A stretch of 64,000 nucleotides of DNA. It comes from CAITWD01 sp963842065 (GTDB lineage: Bacteria; Actinomycetota; Thermoleophilia; Miltoncostaeales; Miltoncostaeaceae). Under the pieces are notes generated by a model. The model saw nothing but the letters and a program-made list of their open reading frames with translations. It was not told the DNA's origin and did not search any database. Shown here piece by piece: positions 1 through 10,118 of this stretch. The DNA is taken from NCBI GenBank assembly GCA_963842065.1, contig CAWJEW010000009.1, positions 62,001-126,000 on the forward strand, in the 5' to 3' direction. Every line of letters starts with the position of its first letter. Position 1 is the first letter of the stretch. The position numbers and the translations under genes are program-made.

Positions 1-3000
1 CAAACCGGGCCGAGGTCGCCGAGAACAGGACCGGGACCTCGCACGTGCCCTCGTCGTACAGGCGCAGGATGCCGTCGAGGGCCGCCCGTGCGGCGGCGTG
101 CGGAACCGGACCGATGGTCAACGTCTGGGCCGGGCCGCCCGGTTTTGCCGGCTTGCCGACGAGCCTGATGCTGGCCGTGACCGCCGGGTCGCTGAGCGTC
201 ACCGCCAGCAGGCGGACCCATGCGGCCGCGCGCATCCGGACCGACACACGCGAGTACCGCGCGTCAAGCAGCGTCGGACCCCGGAGCCCGGATACCACGC
301 CGACCACGCGACGTCCGCCAGCAAGGGTGAGATCCACCGGCACGGACCGCACCGGCGCCGCGATCTGCGCGGCAGCGGCGTCCAGGATCGACTGGACATC
401 CGCGGCAATGTGGCCCAGCGCCTCCGACCCGAAGACGCCGGGCGGCAGGGCGCCCCGCGCCGTCTCGGCCTGACGGGCCCGCGCCAGTTCGGCACCGGCG
501 AGACAGGCCGTGAGCAATCGGTCGCCGACGCGCCAGGCCTCGAGCGGCTCGAGCCGGACCGGCAGCTCGTCCGGGATCTGGTCGCGCTGCGCCGCGATGC
601 GGACCCCGAGTCGCTCCCGCAGGAACTCGCGGCCGGGGTGTTCGACGAACCTGACCAGGGCATCGAGCTCGATCACGTCCTGCGCCAACGGCGCGAGCGG
701 TGCCGTCAGGAATGCCGGATGGGCGACCCGCGGTCCGCTCAGCACGCGCGCGCCCTCCAGCGCCCCGCGGTCGAACCCCCAGACCCGGCCGTCCATGAGC
801 CCCGAGTCCGTGAAGTTCCGGGCGTCAAACGACTGCAGTGGGTGGCGGATCCAGACCCTGCTGATAAGCGCCTCCCGCCCGTCTGCCTCTGGGCGTCCGG
901 GGATCCGGACGGTCGCTGCACACGCATCCAGGAGCTCGCCCACGGGGACCGCCGGGGGGATCTCCACGTTGGTCAGCTCGTTGCGCCCGGCATAGGTGAT
1001 CACCAGCCGCTCCTCGGCCGCCATCACGGCGTCGAGCAGTTGCGCGAGCGATTCGCTGCGCGCGTCGCGATCGCCGCAGCGTGCCGCGCCGAGCATCAGG
1101 TCATCCCCGTCACGCGTCGGCTTCGCCGGGAACACTGCGTCATCCAGCCCCAGCAGGCACACCACCCGATGCGGAACACCGCGCATCGGGACCATACTGG
1201 TGACCGTCAGCGCGCCGGTGCGAAACGCCGGGCGGGCGGGCTCGCCGGAGATGTGTGGACCAAGCACAGCCCGGAACTCTGTCAGGGTCAGCGGCAGCAT
1301 CGTCTGGCCCGCGTCCCCGCGGATGCGAGCCAGAAGCGCGGCGACGGCGATGCGATCCTCGGCCGCGTCGGGATCCGGAGCCGCCATCGCGTCAACCGCC
1401 CAAGACATACGCTCGCTCCACGCCGCAGGACTCGCGGGCGTCCGCAGCGCCCGCAGGACGTCCGCGAGCCGACCCACGAATTCCGCGAAACGGCCGGCGA
1501 GGTCGATCGCACCGGACTCGACACTGTCAACTGGGACAAGCCCCGCGATGGTGCGTTGGTCTTCGTCGGCCATGGCGACCCCCGCCAGGATGCGGTCGAC
1601 GCCGTCCTGCCACGTGTTGCACGCGAGATCGCCCAGACCGAACTCCGCGCGCGCCGCACCGTCGAGGCCCCAGCGGATCTGCGCGGCGCGCACCCAATCC
1701 TCGAGCCGGTCGAGGTCGTCATCGTCGAATCCGAACCGCCGGCGCACGGGCTCGGACATTGCAAACTCGAGCACTTCGGTCGCCGTCACCCGCCGGGTCG
1801 CGAGGCGCAGCAGGTCCTCGATCACGCCGATCAGTGGATTCAGCTCGCGCTGTGATCGGTCGGAGACGCGCACCCGCAGCTTGGCGACGTTGGCGTCGAC
1901 CGATCCCTCGGGCAACGCCGACGGGATCCGGGACTCCTCGCCGGTCGCAAACGTGGCCCTGATCAGCGGCGCGAACGCGGGCAGGTCGGGACACATGACG
2001 ATCACGTCGCGCGGTTCGAGCGATTGGTCGTTGGCAAACAGATGCAGCAGCGCGTCCCGCAGCACCTCGACCTGGCGTGCTCGGCCATGGCAGGCATGCA
2101 CCTGGACGGTATCGTCGTCGGCCGTCAGCTCGGGACGGGCATCTGCCGCCGCGCGCCAGGGGACTCCGGCGGGCGCGCGGTCGGCGCGAATGTCCGCCTG
2201 CAGCCGGCCGAGCAACGTGCGCGGGGCGACGCCGGATGTGGGTGCACGCGCGGCAACCACGCCCGCCCCGAGCACCACCTGCAGCTCTCGGGCGTCACGG
2301 CCCCAGGCCGACAGCAGCGGATGGCGCACGAGCTCGATGCTGCGATCCGCGCGCCGCGCGGTCCGCGGGCCGGTCGCACACTGCCGTGCCTGCATACTGT
2401 CCCAAAGCGCCGGCGAGGGATGCAGCGCGAACAGGTAGACCTCGCGCGCATGCGCCAGCGCGTCCAGGACGCGCAGATGCAGCGTCGGCAGACGGCTTAC
2501 GCCCACGATGACGATCCGCCGGGGCAGCGGGACCGATTCCGGGCGCTCGCGAATCCGGGTCCAGTCCTCCTCGAGGCGCTCGGCCGGGCACGGGACGCCG
2601 ATGCGCGCGCGCAGGGCCCGCCAGAGCTCCGCCTGCCACGCGAAGTCCGGGCCGAGCACGACGCCCGTGCCGTCCTCGCAGCCCCCCGCGGCCCACCCGG
2701 TCACCATCTCCGGTCGATGCGTTGCGTAGCGGTCGTACAGGTCGGCCACGTGCCGGAGTACCCCGTAGCGACGGCCGCGCCGCACACCGTCTTGGTCGTC
2801 CGCGCCATCCAGGCCGATGTGGCTCGCGAGCTGGCGCAGCCAGTCTGCCTCGCGCAGCTCCTCGACGGTCTGCATCAGCGGCCAGACGGCGCGGTCGGGC
2901 TGCCACGGATCCTCGGCCGGGTCCGCGCCGGCGGTGGCAATCGCCTGCCCGATCAGGCCGCCCACAAAGCGAAACTCGACGTTGGCGCAGATCCCGTCAC

Positions 3001-3181
3001 GCGCACCCGGGCTGGCGCCGAGCACTTGGGCGAGCTGCTGGCTGAGCCAGCGCTCCATCCCGCGGGTCGGGATGCCCACGAGTTCCGTCGCGAGCGCGTC
3101 CGGGCCCGGAACAGCGAACAGCTCGGCAAGCGGGCCGACAAAGGCGTCGGCCCGCGTTGACGTATGGACGTGGAAACCCAT
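1..3181 (-). CDS. recC: Exodeoxyribonuclease V gamma subunit (RecC), C-terminus off window
   Basis: The minus strand is open from the ATG at 3181 to the window edge: 1,060 codons with no stop. The protein begins MGFHVHTSTRADAFVGPL, as RecC proteins do, and contains GIPTRGMERWLSQQLA-like early sequence, VIVGVSRLPTLHL near residue 220 and VVCLLGLDDAVFP near residue 680, all typical of the RecC inactive-helicase fold. The last residues seen (LYDEGTCEVPVLFSATSARF) match the C-terminal RecC region, so only a short tail is missing. RecC is the subunit of RecBCD that recognises Chi and holds the enzyme together in double-strand break repair. RecB and RecD would lie beyond the left edge if clustered. 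The start was chosen because homology begins directly after it; no strong Shine-Dalgarno sequence is visible. Assignment rests on my reading of the translation, not a database search. Confidence 0.88.
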   Translation of the reverse strand, partial: MGFHVHTSTRADAFVGPLAELFAVPGPDALATELVGIPTRGMERWLSQQLAQVLGASPGARDGICANVEFRFVGGLIGQAIATAGADPAEDPWQPDRAVWPLMQTVEELREADWLRQLASHIGLDGADDQDGVRRGRRYGVLRHVADLYDRYATHRPEMVTGWAAGGCEDGTGVVLGPDFAWQAELWRALRARIGVPCPAERLEEDWTRIRERPESVPLPRRIVIVGVSRLPTLHLRVLDALAHAREVYLFALHPSPALWDSMQARQCATGPRTARRADRSIELVRHPLLSAWGRDARELQVVLGAGVVAARAPTSGVAPRTLLGRLQADIRADRAPAGVPWRAAADARPELTADDDTVQVHACHGRARQVEVLRDALLHLFANDQSLEPRDVIVMCPDLPAFAPLIRATFATGEESRIPSALPEGSVDANVAKLRVRVSDRSQRELNPLIGVIEDLLRLATRRVTATEVLEFAMSEPVRRRFGFDDDDLDRLEDWVRAAQIRWGLDGAARAEFGLGDLACNTWQDGVDRILAGVAMADEDQRTIAGLVPVDSVESGAIDLAGRFAEFVGRLADVLRALRTPASPAAWSERMSWAVDAMAAPDPDAAEDRIAVAALLARIRGDAGQTMLPLTLTEFRAVLGPHISGEPARPAFRTGALTVTSMVPMRGVPHRVVCLLGLDDAVFPAKPTRDGDDLMLGAARCGDRDARSESLAQLLDAVMAAEERLVITYAGRNELTNVEIPPAVPVGELLDACAATVRIPGRPEADGREALISRVWIRHPLQSFDARNFTDSGLMDGRVWGFDRGALEGARVLSGPRVAHPAFLTAPLAPLAQDVIELDALVRFVEHPGREFLRERLGVRIAAQRDQIPDELPVRLEPLEAWRVGDRLLTACLAGAELARARQAETARGALPPGVFGSEALGHIAADVQSILDAAAAQIAAPVRSVPVDLTLAGGRRVVGVVSGLRGPTLLDARYSRVSVRMRAAAWVRLLAVTLSDPAVTASIRLVGKPAKPGGPAQTLTIGPVPHAAARAALDGILRLYDEGTCEVPVLFSATSARF

Positions 3182-3359
3182 CCAGCCATTGTCGAGCATA
3201 GGTCGGCCGGAACGCACAGTGCGTCAAGAGCGCGGATGCAACGCGTGTCACATCTGTCTCACACGCTGAAACGTCGCCTTCACGAGCCCGTAACCGCACG
3301 GGTTCCGATCCGTCAGAGAGTGGGCTTACCACTCATCTTTCTCGGAAGGAGCGTGACGC

Positions 3360-5327
3360 GTGCGATTCGCATTCGCCAACCGCGCAAAGTGGCTCGGGCC
3401 ACTGGCGGGCGTTGCCGCACTCTCGATCGGACTCGGACTCGGCGCCGTCGCCTTGGGCGCGGGGTCCGGCGGTTCGACGGCACCGCAAACGACAACCGCG
3501 TCGGTCGGCCACGGCGCGAACGCCAAGGATGGCCTCGGGATCGCCCCCGGGAAGATCAAGCACGTCTGGCTGATCATCCTGGAGAACAAGTCCTATGACG
3601 CCACGTTTACAGGCCTCAACAACAACACCTACCTGTGGAAGGACCTGCCCCATCAGGGCGCGCTGCTGACCCAGTACTACGGAACCGGGCACTACAGCCT
3701 CGACAACTACATCTCGGCGGTCAGCGGACAGGCGACCCAGCCCGACACGCAGGACGACTGCCCGTATTACACAAACTTCAGCTCCACCGTCGACATGTCG
3801 GGCAGCCTGAAGACGAACCCGAACTACGGGCAGGCGGTGTCCAAGGCCGGGCCGAACGCCGCACCCGGATCCAACGGGTGCGTGTATCCGGCCTCTGTGC
3901 CGACGCTGTTCAACCAGCTCGACGCTGCCGGGGTCAGCTGGAAGGGCTACGCCCAGGACCTCAACACGACGACCACACCCGTGACGGATCCGAGTGGTCC
4001 GACCCACAGCCAGGGCGAGAACTACTGCGGCGCCCCGTACACGTCGCCGGCGGCCACCGGGACCACGACCCAGCCCAACCCGGGCTCGGCGAACGCGACC
4101 GACCAGTACGTCCCGAAGCACTTCCCGTTCCCGTGGTTCGAGTCGCTGACTGCTGCGGGCGACTGCAACGCCAAGCACATCGCGAACCTGTTCGACCCGA
4201 ACAACGGGCTCTACCACGACCTGCAGAAGGTCTCGACGACGCCGGCGTTCAGCTGGATCTCGCCCAACAACTGCAGCGACGCCCATGACGCGGTCTGCCA
4301 CGGCAACAACCTCTCGGGCGGGTTCAAGGACCCGAACACCCCGAACGCCCCGGTCAACTACACCGGCGGCCTCTACGCCTCCGATCTCTTCCTCGAGCAC
4401 GTCGTGCCCGAGATCGAGGCGTCGCCCGCGTTCAAACAGGGCGGCCTGATCGACATCACCTTCGACGAAGGATTCCCGCCGTTCACCTACACGGGCAACA
4501 GCTTCGCCAACGCGACGAATGTGTCCCCGAACGCGCTCACCTCGATCAATACGGACTCCGCGGCCGAGACGATCAACGGCCGGCGCGTCAACAGTGAGCC
4601 CACGGGCCCCAACACGCCGCTTGCCACCGACGCAAACGGCTACCAGCTCGACCCGGGCCCCGGGTACAACGCGTACATCGACCGGCCGGCCGACTGTGTC
4701 GCGCAGACGGTGCCGCCCAAGCCGAGCAGCACGTGTCTGCTGGGTGGCGGTAGCGCGATCCAGGGCGCCAGCACCGAGACCGCCTCGGCGACCTCGGGCG
4801 CGACGGAGATCACCGACCTGTCCGCCGTCGCGACCGATGTCGGCCGCTCGGTGACCGGCGCGGGCATCCCGGCGGGCGCGTTTGTCGGCCAGGTGTTCAA
4901 CAACCCCAACACGCCGACCTCGCCCAACGGCGCGGGTGGCAACGACCTGGCCACGACCGGTGCGTTTACGATCGTCGACCAGAACGGCGCGCCGCTGAAG
5001 ACGACCGGCGCGGTCACGAGCGTGGTCCTGGGTGCGCTCACGGCCCAGACCGATCCGCTCTACGACGCCACGGACCCGACCACGGGCGGCGGTGACACCG
5101 GTTCGGTGCTGATCAGCCCGTTCGTCGCCCCGGGCACGGTGAGTAACGTGGCCTACAACCACTACAGCTGGCTGCGCACGATGGAAGATCTCTTCGCCGT
5201 CGCGAAGGCATCTCCCGGACTCGATGGCAAGGGCCACATCGGCTACGCCGCACAGCCCGGACTTGCACCATTCGGATCGGACGTCTTCACTCGCCCGAAC
5301 GGGCCGTGGGGGCGTACGCACCACTAG
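3360..5327 (+). CDS. Secreted phosphoesterase (acid phosphatase / phospholipase C-like, PF04185 type)
   Basis: 655 residues starting at GTG, preceded by AAGGAG eight bases upstream. Residues 10-38 form a signal peptide or N-terminal anchor. ENKSYD at 75-80 is the metal-binding start of the phosphoesterase family, followed by HYSLDNYISAVSGQ (family HN.PDNY..SGQ) and, near residue 368, ITFDEG (family TWDEGG). The C-terminal NHYSWLRTMEDLF is also characteristic. The protein should hydrolyse phosphoester bonds outside the membrane; the substrate cannot be read from sequence. Residues about 470-565 (TSGATEITDLSAVATDVGRS onward) look like an inserted beta-rich module before the final family segment. 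The next gene starts 12 bases downstream, so the two are probably cotranscribed. Confidence 0.85.
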   Translation: MRFAFANRAKWLGPLAGVAALSIGLGLGAVALGAGSGGSTAPQTTTASVGHGANAKDGLGIAPGKIKHVWLIILENKSYDATFTGLNNNTYLWKDLPHQGALLTQYYGTGHYSLDNYISAVSGQATQPDTQDDCPYYTNFSSTVDMSGSLKTNPNYGQAVSKAGPNAAPGSNGCVYPASVPTLFNQLDAAGVSWKGYAQDLNTTTTPVTDPSGPTHSQGENYCGAPYTSPAATGTTTQPNPGSANATDQYVPKHFPFPWFESLTAAGDCNAKHIANLFDPNNGLYHDLQKVSTTPAFSWISPNNCSDAHDAVCHGNNLSGGFKDPNTPNAPVNYTGGLYASDLFLEHVVPEIEASPAFKQGGLIDITFDEGFPPFTYTGNSFANATNVSPNALTSINTDSAAETINGRRVNSEPTGPNTPLATDANGYQLDPGPGYNAYIDRPADCVAQTVPPKPSSTCLLGGGSAIQGASTETASATSGATEITDLSAVATDVGRSVTGAGIPAGAFVGQVFNNPNTPTSPNGAGGNDLATTGAFTIVDQNGAPLKTTGAVTSVVLGALTAQTDPLYDATDPTTGGGDTGSVLISPFVAPGTVSNVAYNHYSWLRTMEDLFAVAKASPGLDGKGHIGYAAQPGLAPFGSDVFTRPNGPWGRTHH

Positions 5328-5339
5328 TCTGCACAACCG

Positions 5340-6008
5340 ATGACTGCACCATCCACGCAGATCGAGCGTCGGGCCTTCGGGCCCGGCGCTCGGCGCATTC
5401 TTTTCTACTCGCTCGGCGGGCTCGCCGCCGCTGCCGCGATTCTCGGCGCCTATGCGACGCTGCGGCCCAATGCACACCACGCCAGTCCCCCGACCGCGAC
5501 GCTCCCGTCATCCGGGCCCGCCGCGTCGGGATCAAACGCGACCTACGGCGGCCTCCCAAGCTGGCTCCCGAAGGCGTCGGTCCCGGTCGGGCGCATCGTC
5601 TCGGCAAGTGCCGCCCACCCGTGGCTTGCCATCGAAGGCGACACGGTGATCGTCCATACGGTCCACGGCACCTCGTCGGTCACGACGGTCGGCCCGTTCA
5701 ACGACAGCACCGGGCTGTTTCCCCTCCCCCCGTTCCTTCGCTCGACCTTCGTGATGACGTTCAAAGGCACCACCGGACACATCCCCATCAGCCCCAGGGC
5801 GTTCGTGATCATCGACGAGCACGGTGCGATCTATTATCCAATCGTCGAATCATCGTCGGGTCGAAAAGCGCCCACGAGCATCACGGGACGGGCGCCCGTC
5901 TCGATTCGCCTCATCGTGAACTTGGCGGAGGGGAGCGGCCTGGTGCGCTGGAGCCCGGACGGCAAGCAGACGATCGTCGGATGGGACTACACCAACGAGT
6001 ACGACTGA
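5340..6008 (+). CDS. Membrane-anchored extracytoplasmic protein of unknown function
   Basis: 222 residues with one hydrophobic helix at about 21-43 after a short basic N-terminus, then an extracytoplasmic domain of about 170 residues. The domain starts with SWLPKASVPVGRIVSAS and holds VIVHTVHGTSSVTTVGPFNDS and ISPRAFVIIDEHGAI, which suggest an all-beta fold. No catalytic motif or cysteine pair was recognised, and the family is unknown to me. It lies 12 bases after the phosphoesterase stop and is probably in the same transcript, so it may act with that secreted enzyme. Confidence 0.7.
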   Translation: MTAPSTQIERRAFGPGARRILFYSLGGLAAAAAILGAYATLRPNAHHASPPTATLPSSGPAASGSNATYGGLPSWLPKASVPVGRIVSASAAHPWLAIEGDTVIVHTVHGTSSVTTVGPFNDSTGLFPLPPFLRSTFVMTFKGTTGHIPISPRAFVIIDEHGAIYYPIVESSSGRKAPTSITGRAPVSIRLIVNLAEGSGLVRWSPDGKQTIVGWDYTNEYD

Positions 6009-6181
6009 GCCGCTCGAAAGAACAGGCAAGGACCCCCACCGCGTCTGCCGAACATGCCACGCTGTGGCCACGGCCCGGCACGACACCGCCGGAGACGTCC
6101 GTGCGTGACGCGTCGGACCCCAGCCGTCGCTCGGTTCCGTACCAGCGGCCCTCCGTCATCCCGCAAGGACGCGCGTCCGAC

Positions 6182-8122
6182 ATGCTCCGCACCCGTCACC
6201 CGCACCACGTCCGCCGGCGAGCCGGCCTCGCGATCCGCGCTGGGTTGGTCGGCGCGATCCTCGCGACGCTCGGCTGCGCGACCGCGCTTGCGAGCGCCTC
6301 CGCCCCGGGCCCGCTGCACCGCTGGGGCCTCGTCCCGCTGCGATCCGGAGCGTCCGCGGCGACCTCGGACAGCCCCGTCGCCCGTGCGGCGGCGACCGAC
6401 GCGGCCGCCGGCACCGACACGCTCAGCTACGGCGGGACCCTCGACGGCGTCGGGGTCATCACCGGCCTCCCGAAGGTCTACGTCGTGTTCTGGGGTTCCC
6501 AGTGGGGGACCGCGGGCGCGGCATCGGTGCAGGGGGCCGGGAGCTACACGAGTTTCAGCCACGATCCCTCGGGCATTGCGCCGGTCCTGCAGGCATTCTT
6601 TGCGGGCCTGGGGACCCGTGCCGACGGCTGGAGCGGAGGGCTCACCCAGTATTGCCAGTCCAGCGCGACGGTCACCGTCAGCGCTGGTGCGACCAGCTGC
6701 GCACCGGGGACCACGCCTGTTGGCGACCCGCTCGGCGGCGCGCTCGCCGGGGTCTGGGAGGACACGAGCGGCCCGGCGCCGGCGGCGGCGACCGCTGCAG
6801 ACCTGGCTGCCGAAGCCGAGCGGGCCGCCGGCCATTTCGGCAACACGACGACGTCGGCCAACCGCAACGCGCTGTACGTGGTGGTCTCGCCGACCGGCAC
6901 CACGCCTGACGGATTCGACACCCCAAGCGGCAACTTTTGCGCGTGGCACGACGACAGCGCCGACGCGACGACGGGCAGCGCAACCACCCAAACAAACGGC
7001 ACCGTGGCGTTCGTCAACCTGCCGTACCTCCCCGATGCCGGCGCGTCCTGCGGCGCCGACGCCGTCAACGGCGCCAACGGCGCCGATGACGGCGTCACCA
7101 TCGTCGCCGGGCACGAGTACGCCGAGTGGCTGACCGACCCCATCCCCGGCAGCGGCTGGTACAACATCACCACCGGCGACGAGGCCGCAGACGAGTGCGC
7201 CTGGATCAGCTCCGGCCAGGGTGCGATGACTGACATCGCACTGGCCACCGGCATATTCCCGGTGCAATCGATCTGGAGCAACGCCAACGGCGCCTGCGAG
7301 ACGACCGGAATCGCCTTCACCACCTCCTCGTCGACCCAGATGGGCACCGTCGGCGCGCTGCTCGGATCCGTCAGCGAGACGGCCGTCGACCCGTTCGCCG
7401 ACGGGAGCCTCAACTATGCGGCGTCCGATCTCCCGGCAGGGCTGTCGATCGACGCGGCAACCGGCCAGATCACCGGCACGCCAACCGCCGCGGTGACCGG
7501 CCAGCCGTCGATCCTCACCGCCACCGACGCGGGCGGCGTCTCGAGCTCCATTACGGTGCTGTGGAACATCGCGCCCGCACTCCCCGGGCCCCCGACTGTG
7601 AGCATCGATGCGCCCGAGCGCGTCGTCAGCCTGCAGACGGCGTTCGCGGCGATCGGCGTGGCCGCCGCCGACACGGCGCACGCACAGACGCTGACGTTCA
7701 CCGAGCAGGGACTGCCGGCGGGCCTGGAGATCAACCCGACCACCGGACTGATCAGCGGCCGGGTCACCGGCGCGCCCGGAACCTACCGTGTGGAGGTCAC
7801 GGCGACCGACACAACCGGTGCGAACACGAGCCGCATTGTCGTTTGGATCGTGCAGAGCCCCCTCGCGCTGACCCGGCCACCCACGCAGTCGACCGCCCGG
7901 GGGCACGTCGTCGCGCTGCAGGTGCGGGTACGCGAGCTGATCGCCCACCGCGTCCTGCGGTACGCGGCTTCGGGACTGCCGCGCGGGCTGCGGATCTCCG
8001 CCACTACCGGCGCCATCCGCGGACGGGTTGCCGGTGGGCGCCACGTCTACCTGGTCACCGTCGTCGTGACCGACTCGGGCGGAGCCCGGATCACGACCGG
8101 ATTTACCTGGAGGGTCCGCTAG
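6182..8122 (+). CDS. Secreted HEYAE-motif protein with three C-terminal Ig-like (He_PIG-type) repeats, paralogue 1
   Basis: 646 residues. The ATG at 6182 was chosen because it directly precedes a basic signal peptide (hydrophobic core about 20-38). The central domain starts at SYGGTLDGVGVITGLPKVYVV near residue 82, includes FWGSQWGT and paired cysteines, and carries H311-E312-Y313-A314-E315 followed by WLTDPIPGSGWY and DECAWIS. HEYAE resembles the first half of a zinc-peptidase helix but lacks the second histidine of HExxH, so peptidase activity is unproven. Residues about 400-646 hold three repeats of the LPAGL..(N/D)..TG.I.G type found in putative Ig domains, as in adhesins and cell-wall proteins. 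It shares its whole architecture with the next gene. Probably secreted or surface associated. Confidence 0.78.
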   Translation: MLRTRHPHHVRRRAGLAIRAGLVGAILATLGCATALASASAPGPLHRWGLVPLRSGASAATSDSPVARAAATDAAAGTDTLSYGGTLDGVGVITGLPKVYVVFWGSQWGTAGAASVQGAGSYTSFSHDPSGIAPVLQAFFAGLGTRADGWSGGLTQYCQSSATVTVSAGATSCAPGTTPVGDPLGGALAGVWEDTSGPAPAAATAADLAAEAERAAGHFGNTTTSANRNALYVVVSPTGTTPDGFDTPSGNFCAWHDDSADATTGSATTQTNGTVAFVNLPYLPDAGASCGADAVNGANGADDGVTIVAGHEYAEWLTDPIPGSGWYNITTGDEAADECAWISSGQGAMTDIALATGIFPVQSIWSNANGACETTGIAFTTSSSTQMGTVGALLGSVSETAVDPFADGSLNYAASDLPAGLSIDAATGQITGTPTAAVTGQPSILTATDAGGVSSSITVLWNIAPALPGPPTVSIDAPERVVSLQTAFAAIGVAAADTAHAQTLTFTEQGLPAGLEINPTTGLISGRVTGAPGTYRVEVTATDTTGANTSRIVVWIVQSPLALTRPPTQSTARGHVVALQVRVRELIAHRVLRYAASGLPRGLRISATTGAIRGRVAGGRHVYLVTVVVTDSGGARITTGFTWRVR

Positions 8123-8381
8123 GCGGGCCGCACCGCCGCCGCGCGCAACAGCGCGCCGGCATCACATAACAGGGCGGGCATGCCCCACGGCGCCGAGACG
8201 TTAAGTCGCACACATCGGCGACCGACACTGACAGCGACGGGGGTGGCGGGAGTGCCCACACGGCGCCGGCCCCCCGTCACGGCAGTCCTGAGGCGGTCGG
8301 CAGAGCCCGTGCTCCCCGGAGGCCTGCCGGAATCGCCCGAGCGGCCACGCGGCCTGCTCGTGCACGGAAAAGGCTCCGCCC

Positions 8382-10118
8382 GTGTCCGACACAACACCAT
8401 CCTCCCTACTCCGCGCGGCGCGCACATGGGCCCGCGCGACGGGTGCAACTGCCGCGGTCGCAGCCCTGGCGTTTGGCGTCGCGCCGGCGCTGGCGGGGGC
8501 GCTGCCCGCACCGACCATCGGCGCGCTCAGCCCCGGGCACGGGCTTATGCCGACCAGAACGGCCTCGACCGGCCTGGTACGCAACGACAACGAGCTGCGG
8601 GGCGGCAGCGGGACCGACAGCACCGGCTCCTCCGACACGACGGGGCTGCTGTCGTACCAGGGCGGTCTCGGAGGCTCCGGCGTCGTCACCGGGACCCCGA
8701 AGGTCTACGTGGTCTTCTGGGGCACGCAGTGGGGAACGCAGGGCAGCGCCGACGTCAAGGGCGCAAGCTACCCATCGTTCAGCGGCGACCCCGCCGGCAT
8801 GGCGCCGGATCTGCTCGCCTTCTATGCCGGGCTCGGGACCGCCGGCGAATCCTGGAGCGGCGTGCTGACCGAGTACTGCCAGTCAAGCGCGACGGTCGCG
8901 GTGCCGACCGGTGCCACCTCCTGCCCCGCCGGGGCAGCGCACGTCGGCGTCCCGAGCGGCGGCGCCTTGGCAGGCGTTTGGGAAGACACCCGCGCCGCGG
9001 CGCCGGCGTCGGCGACCGACGCCCAGCTGGCCGTCGAAGCCGAAGACGCCGCCGCGCACTTCGGCAACACCGCCGCCGGATCCACCCTTGACGCGCAGTA
9101 CGTGATCGTGTCGCCGACCGGAACGACCCCGGATGGGTTCAACACCCCCAGCGGGGGCTTCTGTGCCTGGCACGACTACACGACCGACGGCACCGGCGCG
9201 GTCTCGCCAAACGGCGCCATCCTGTTTACGAACCTGCCGTACATTCCGGACGCGGGCTATGGCTGCGGCGCGGGCTACGTCAACCCCGGCGGCGCCGGGG
9301 TGCTTGATGGCGTCACGGTCATTGCCAGCCACGAATACGCCGAAACGCTGACCGATCCCTATGTGGGCTACGGCTGGTACAACGACAGCTACGGCGAGGC
9401 CGCCGACGCGTGCGCCTGGGCACCGCTCAACGAGAACGGCGGCGAGGATCTGACCCTGGCCACCGGGACGTTCCCGGTCCAGGGTGTCTGGGCCAACGAC
9501 GCGGATGGCGGGACCGGCGGCTGCGCGCTCTCGCACGCGACGGTCTCCAGCCACACGATCTCGATCGCCAACCCGGGTGGGCAGACCGGGACGCTGGCGA
9601 CGCCCGTGCACCCGTTGGTGATCCGCGCAACCGACCGCGCCGGCGTCACGTCATCGCCTGACGGCATCACGCTGACGGCCCAGCCCACGCTGACCTATCG
9701 GGCGATCGGCCTCCCGGCCGGACTGGTGATCAACCCGACGACCGGCGTCATCTCGGGCGCGCCGCGCCACACCGTCGTAAACGCGGTCGTCACGATCATC
9801 GTCACCGACTCCAGCGGCGGCATGGGCAGCGTCCGGTTCGAGTGGACCGTGCGCAGCCCCGTGGTCGTCGGCCACGTCGGGACGCACGTCACGGTGCGCG
9901 ATCACCGCGCGAGCCTGCGCATTCGCGCCCACGACACGCGCCATTTGCGCCTGAGCTTCTCCACGCGCGGCCTGCCGCGCGGGCTGAGCGTCAACCGGCA
10001 CACGGGTGTCATCTCCGGTCGGGTCACCGCACTCCGCGGCACGTACCGCGTGACGGTCACCGTCACCGACGCGCTGGGGGTCCGGACGAGCGTGCAGTTC
10101 AGCTGGCGGGTGCGCTGA
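8382..10118 (+). CDS. Secreted HEYAE-motif protein with two Ig-like repeats, paralogue 2
   Basis: 578 residues and a clear tandem paralogue of the preceding gene. Shared blocks include GTPKVYVVFWGTQWGTQG, the SGVLTEYCQSSATV segment, VSPTGTTPDGFNTPSG..CAWHD, NLPYIPDAGYGCGAG, and HEYAETLTDPYVGYGWY with H317 opening the HEYAE motif. The C-terminus has two recognisable LPAGL/LPRGL Ig-like repeats rather than three. The N-terminus has a signal peptide (hydrophobic about 18-38). The two copies are separated by 259 bases. Function is unknown; a secreted metal-dependent activity is possible but the second metal-ligand histidine of HExxH is absent in both copies. Confidence 0.78.
   Translation: MSDTTPSSLLRAARTWARATGATAAVAALAFGVAPALAGALPAPTIGALSPGHGLMPTRTASTGLVRNDNELRGGSGTDSTGSSDTTGLLSYQGGLGGSGVVTGTPKVYVVFWGTQWGTQGSADVKGASYPSFSGDPAGMAPDLLAFYAGLGTAGESWSGVLTEYCQSSATVAVPTGATSCPAGAAHVGVPSGGALAGVWEDTRAAAPASATDAQLAVEAEDAAAHFGNTAAGSTLDAQYVIVSPTGTTPDGFNTPSGGFCAWHDYTTDGTGAVSPNGAILFTNLPYIPDAGYGCGAGYVNPGGAGVLDGVTVIASHEYAETLTDPYVGYGWYNDSYGEAADACAWAPLNENGGEDLTLATGTFPVQGVWANDADGGTGGCALSHATVSSHTISIANPGGQTGTLATPVHPLVIRATDRAGVTSSPDGITLTAQPTLTYRAIGLPAGLVINPTTGVISGAPRHTVVNAVVTIIVTDSSGGMGSVRFEWTVRSPVVVGHVGTHVTVRDHRASLRIRAHDTRHLRLSFSTRGLPRGLSVNRHTGVISGRVTALRGTYRVTVTVTDALGVRTSVQFSWRVR

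Noticed and set aside
98..1855. Long plus-strand frame opposite recC
   Set aside because: Arg/His/Pro-rich with no domain; the recC frame explains the region fully.
3333..8044. Long open frames on the minus strand opposite the phosphoesterase and HEYAE genes
   Set aside because: They mirror the codon bias of the plus-strand genes, are rich in Arg/Gly/Val and have no ordered domains; the plus-strand genes have clear families and signals.
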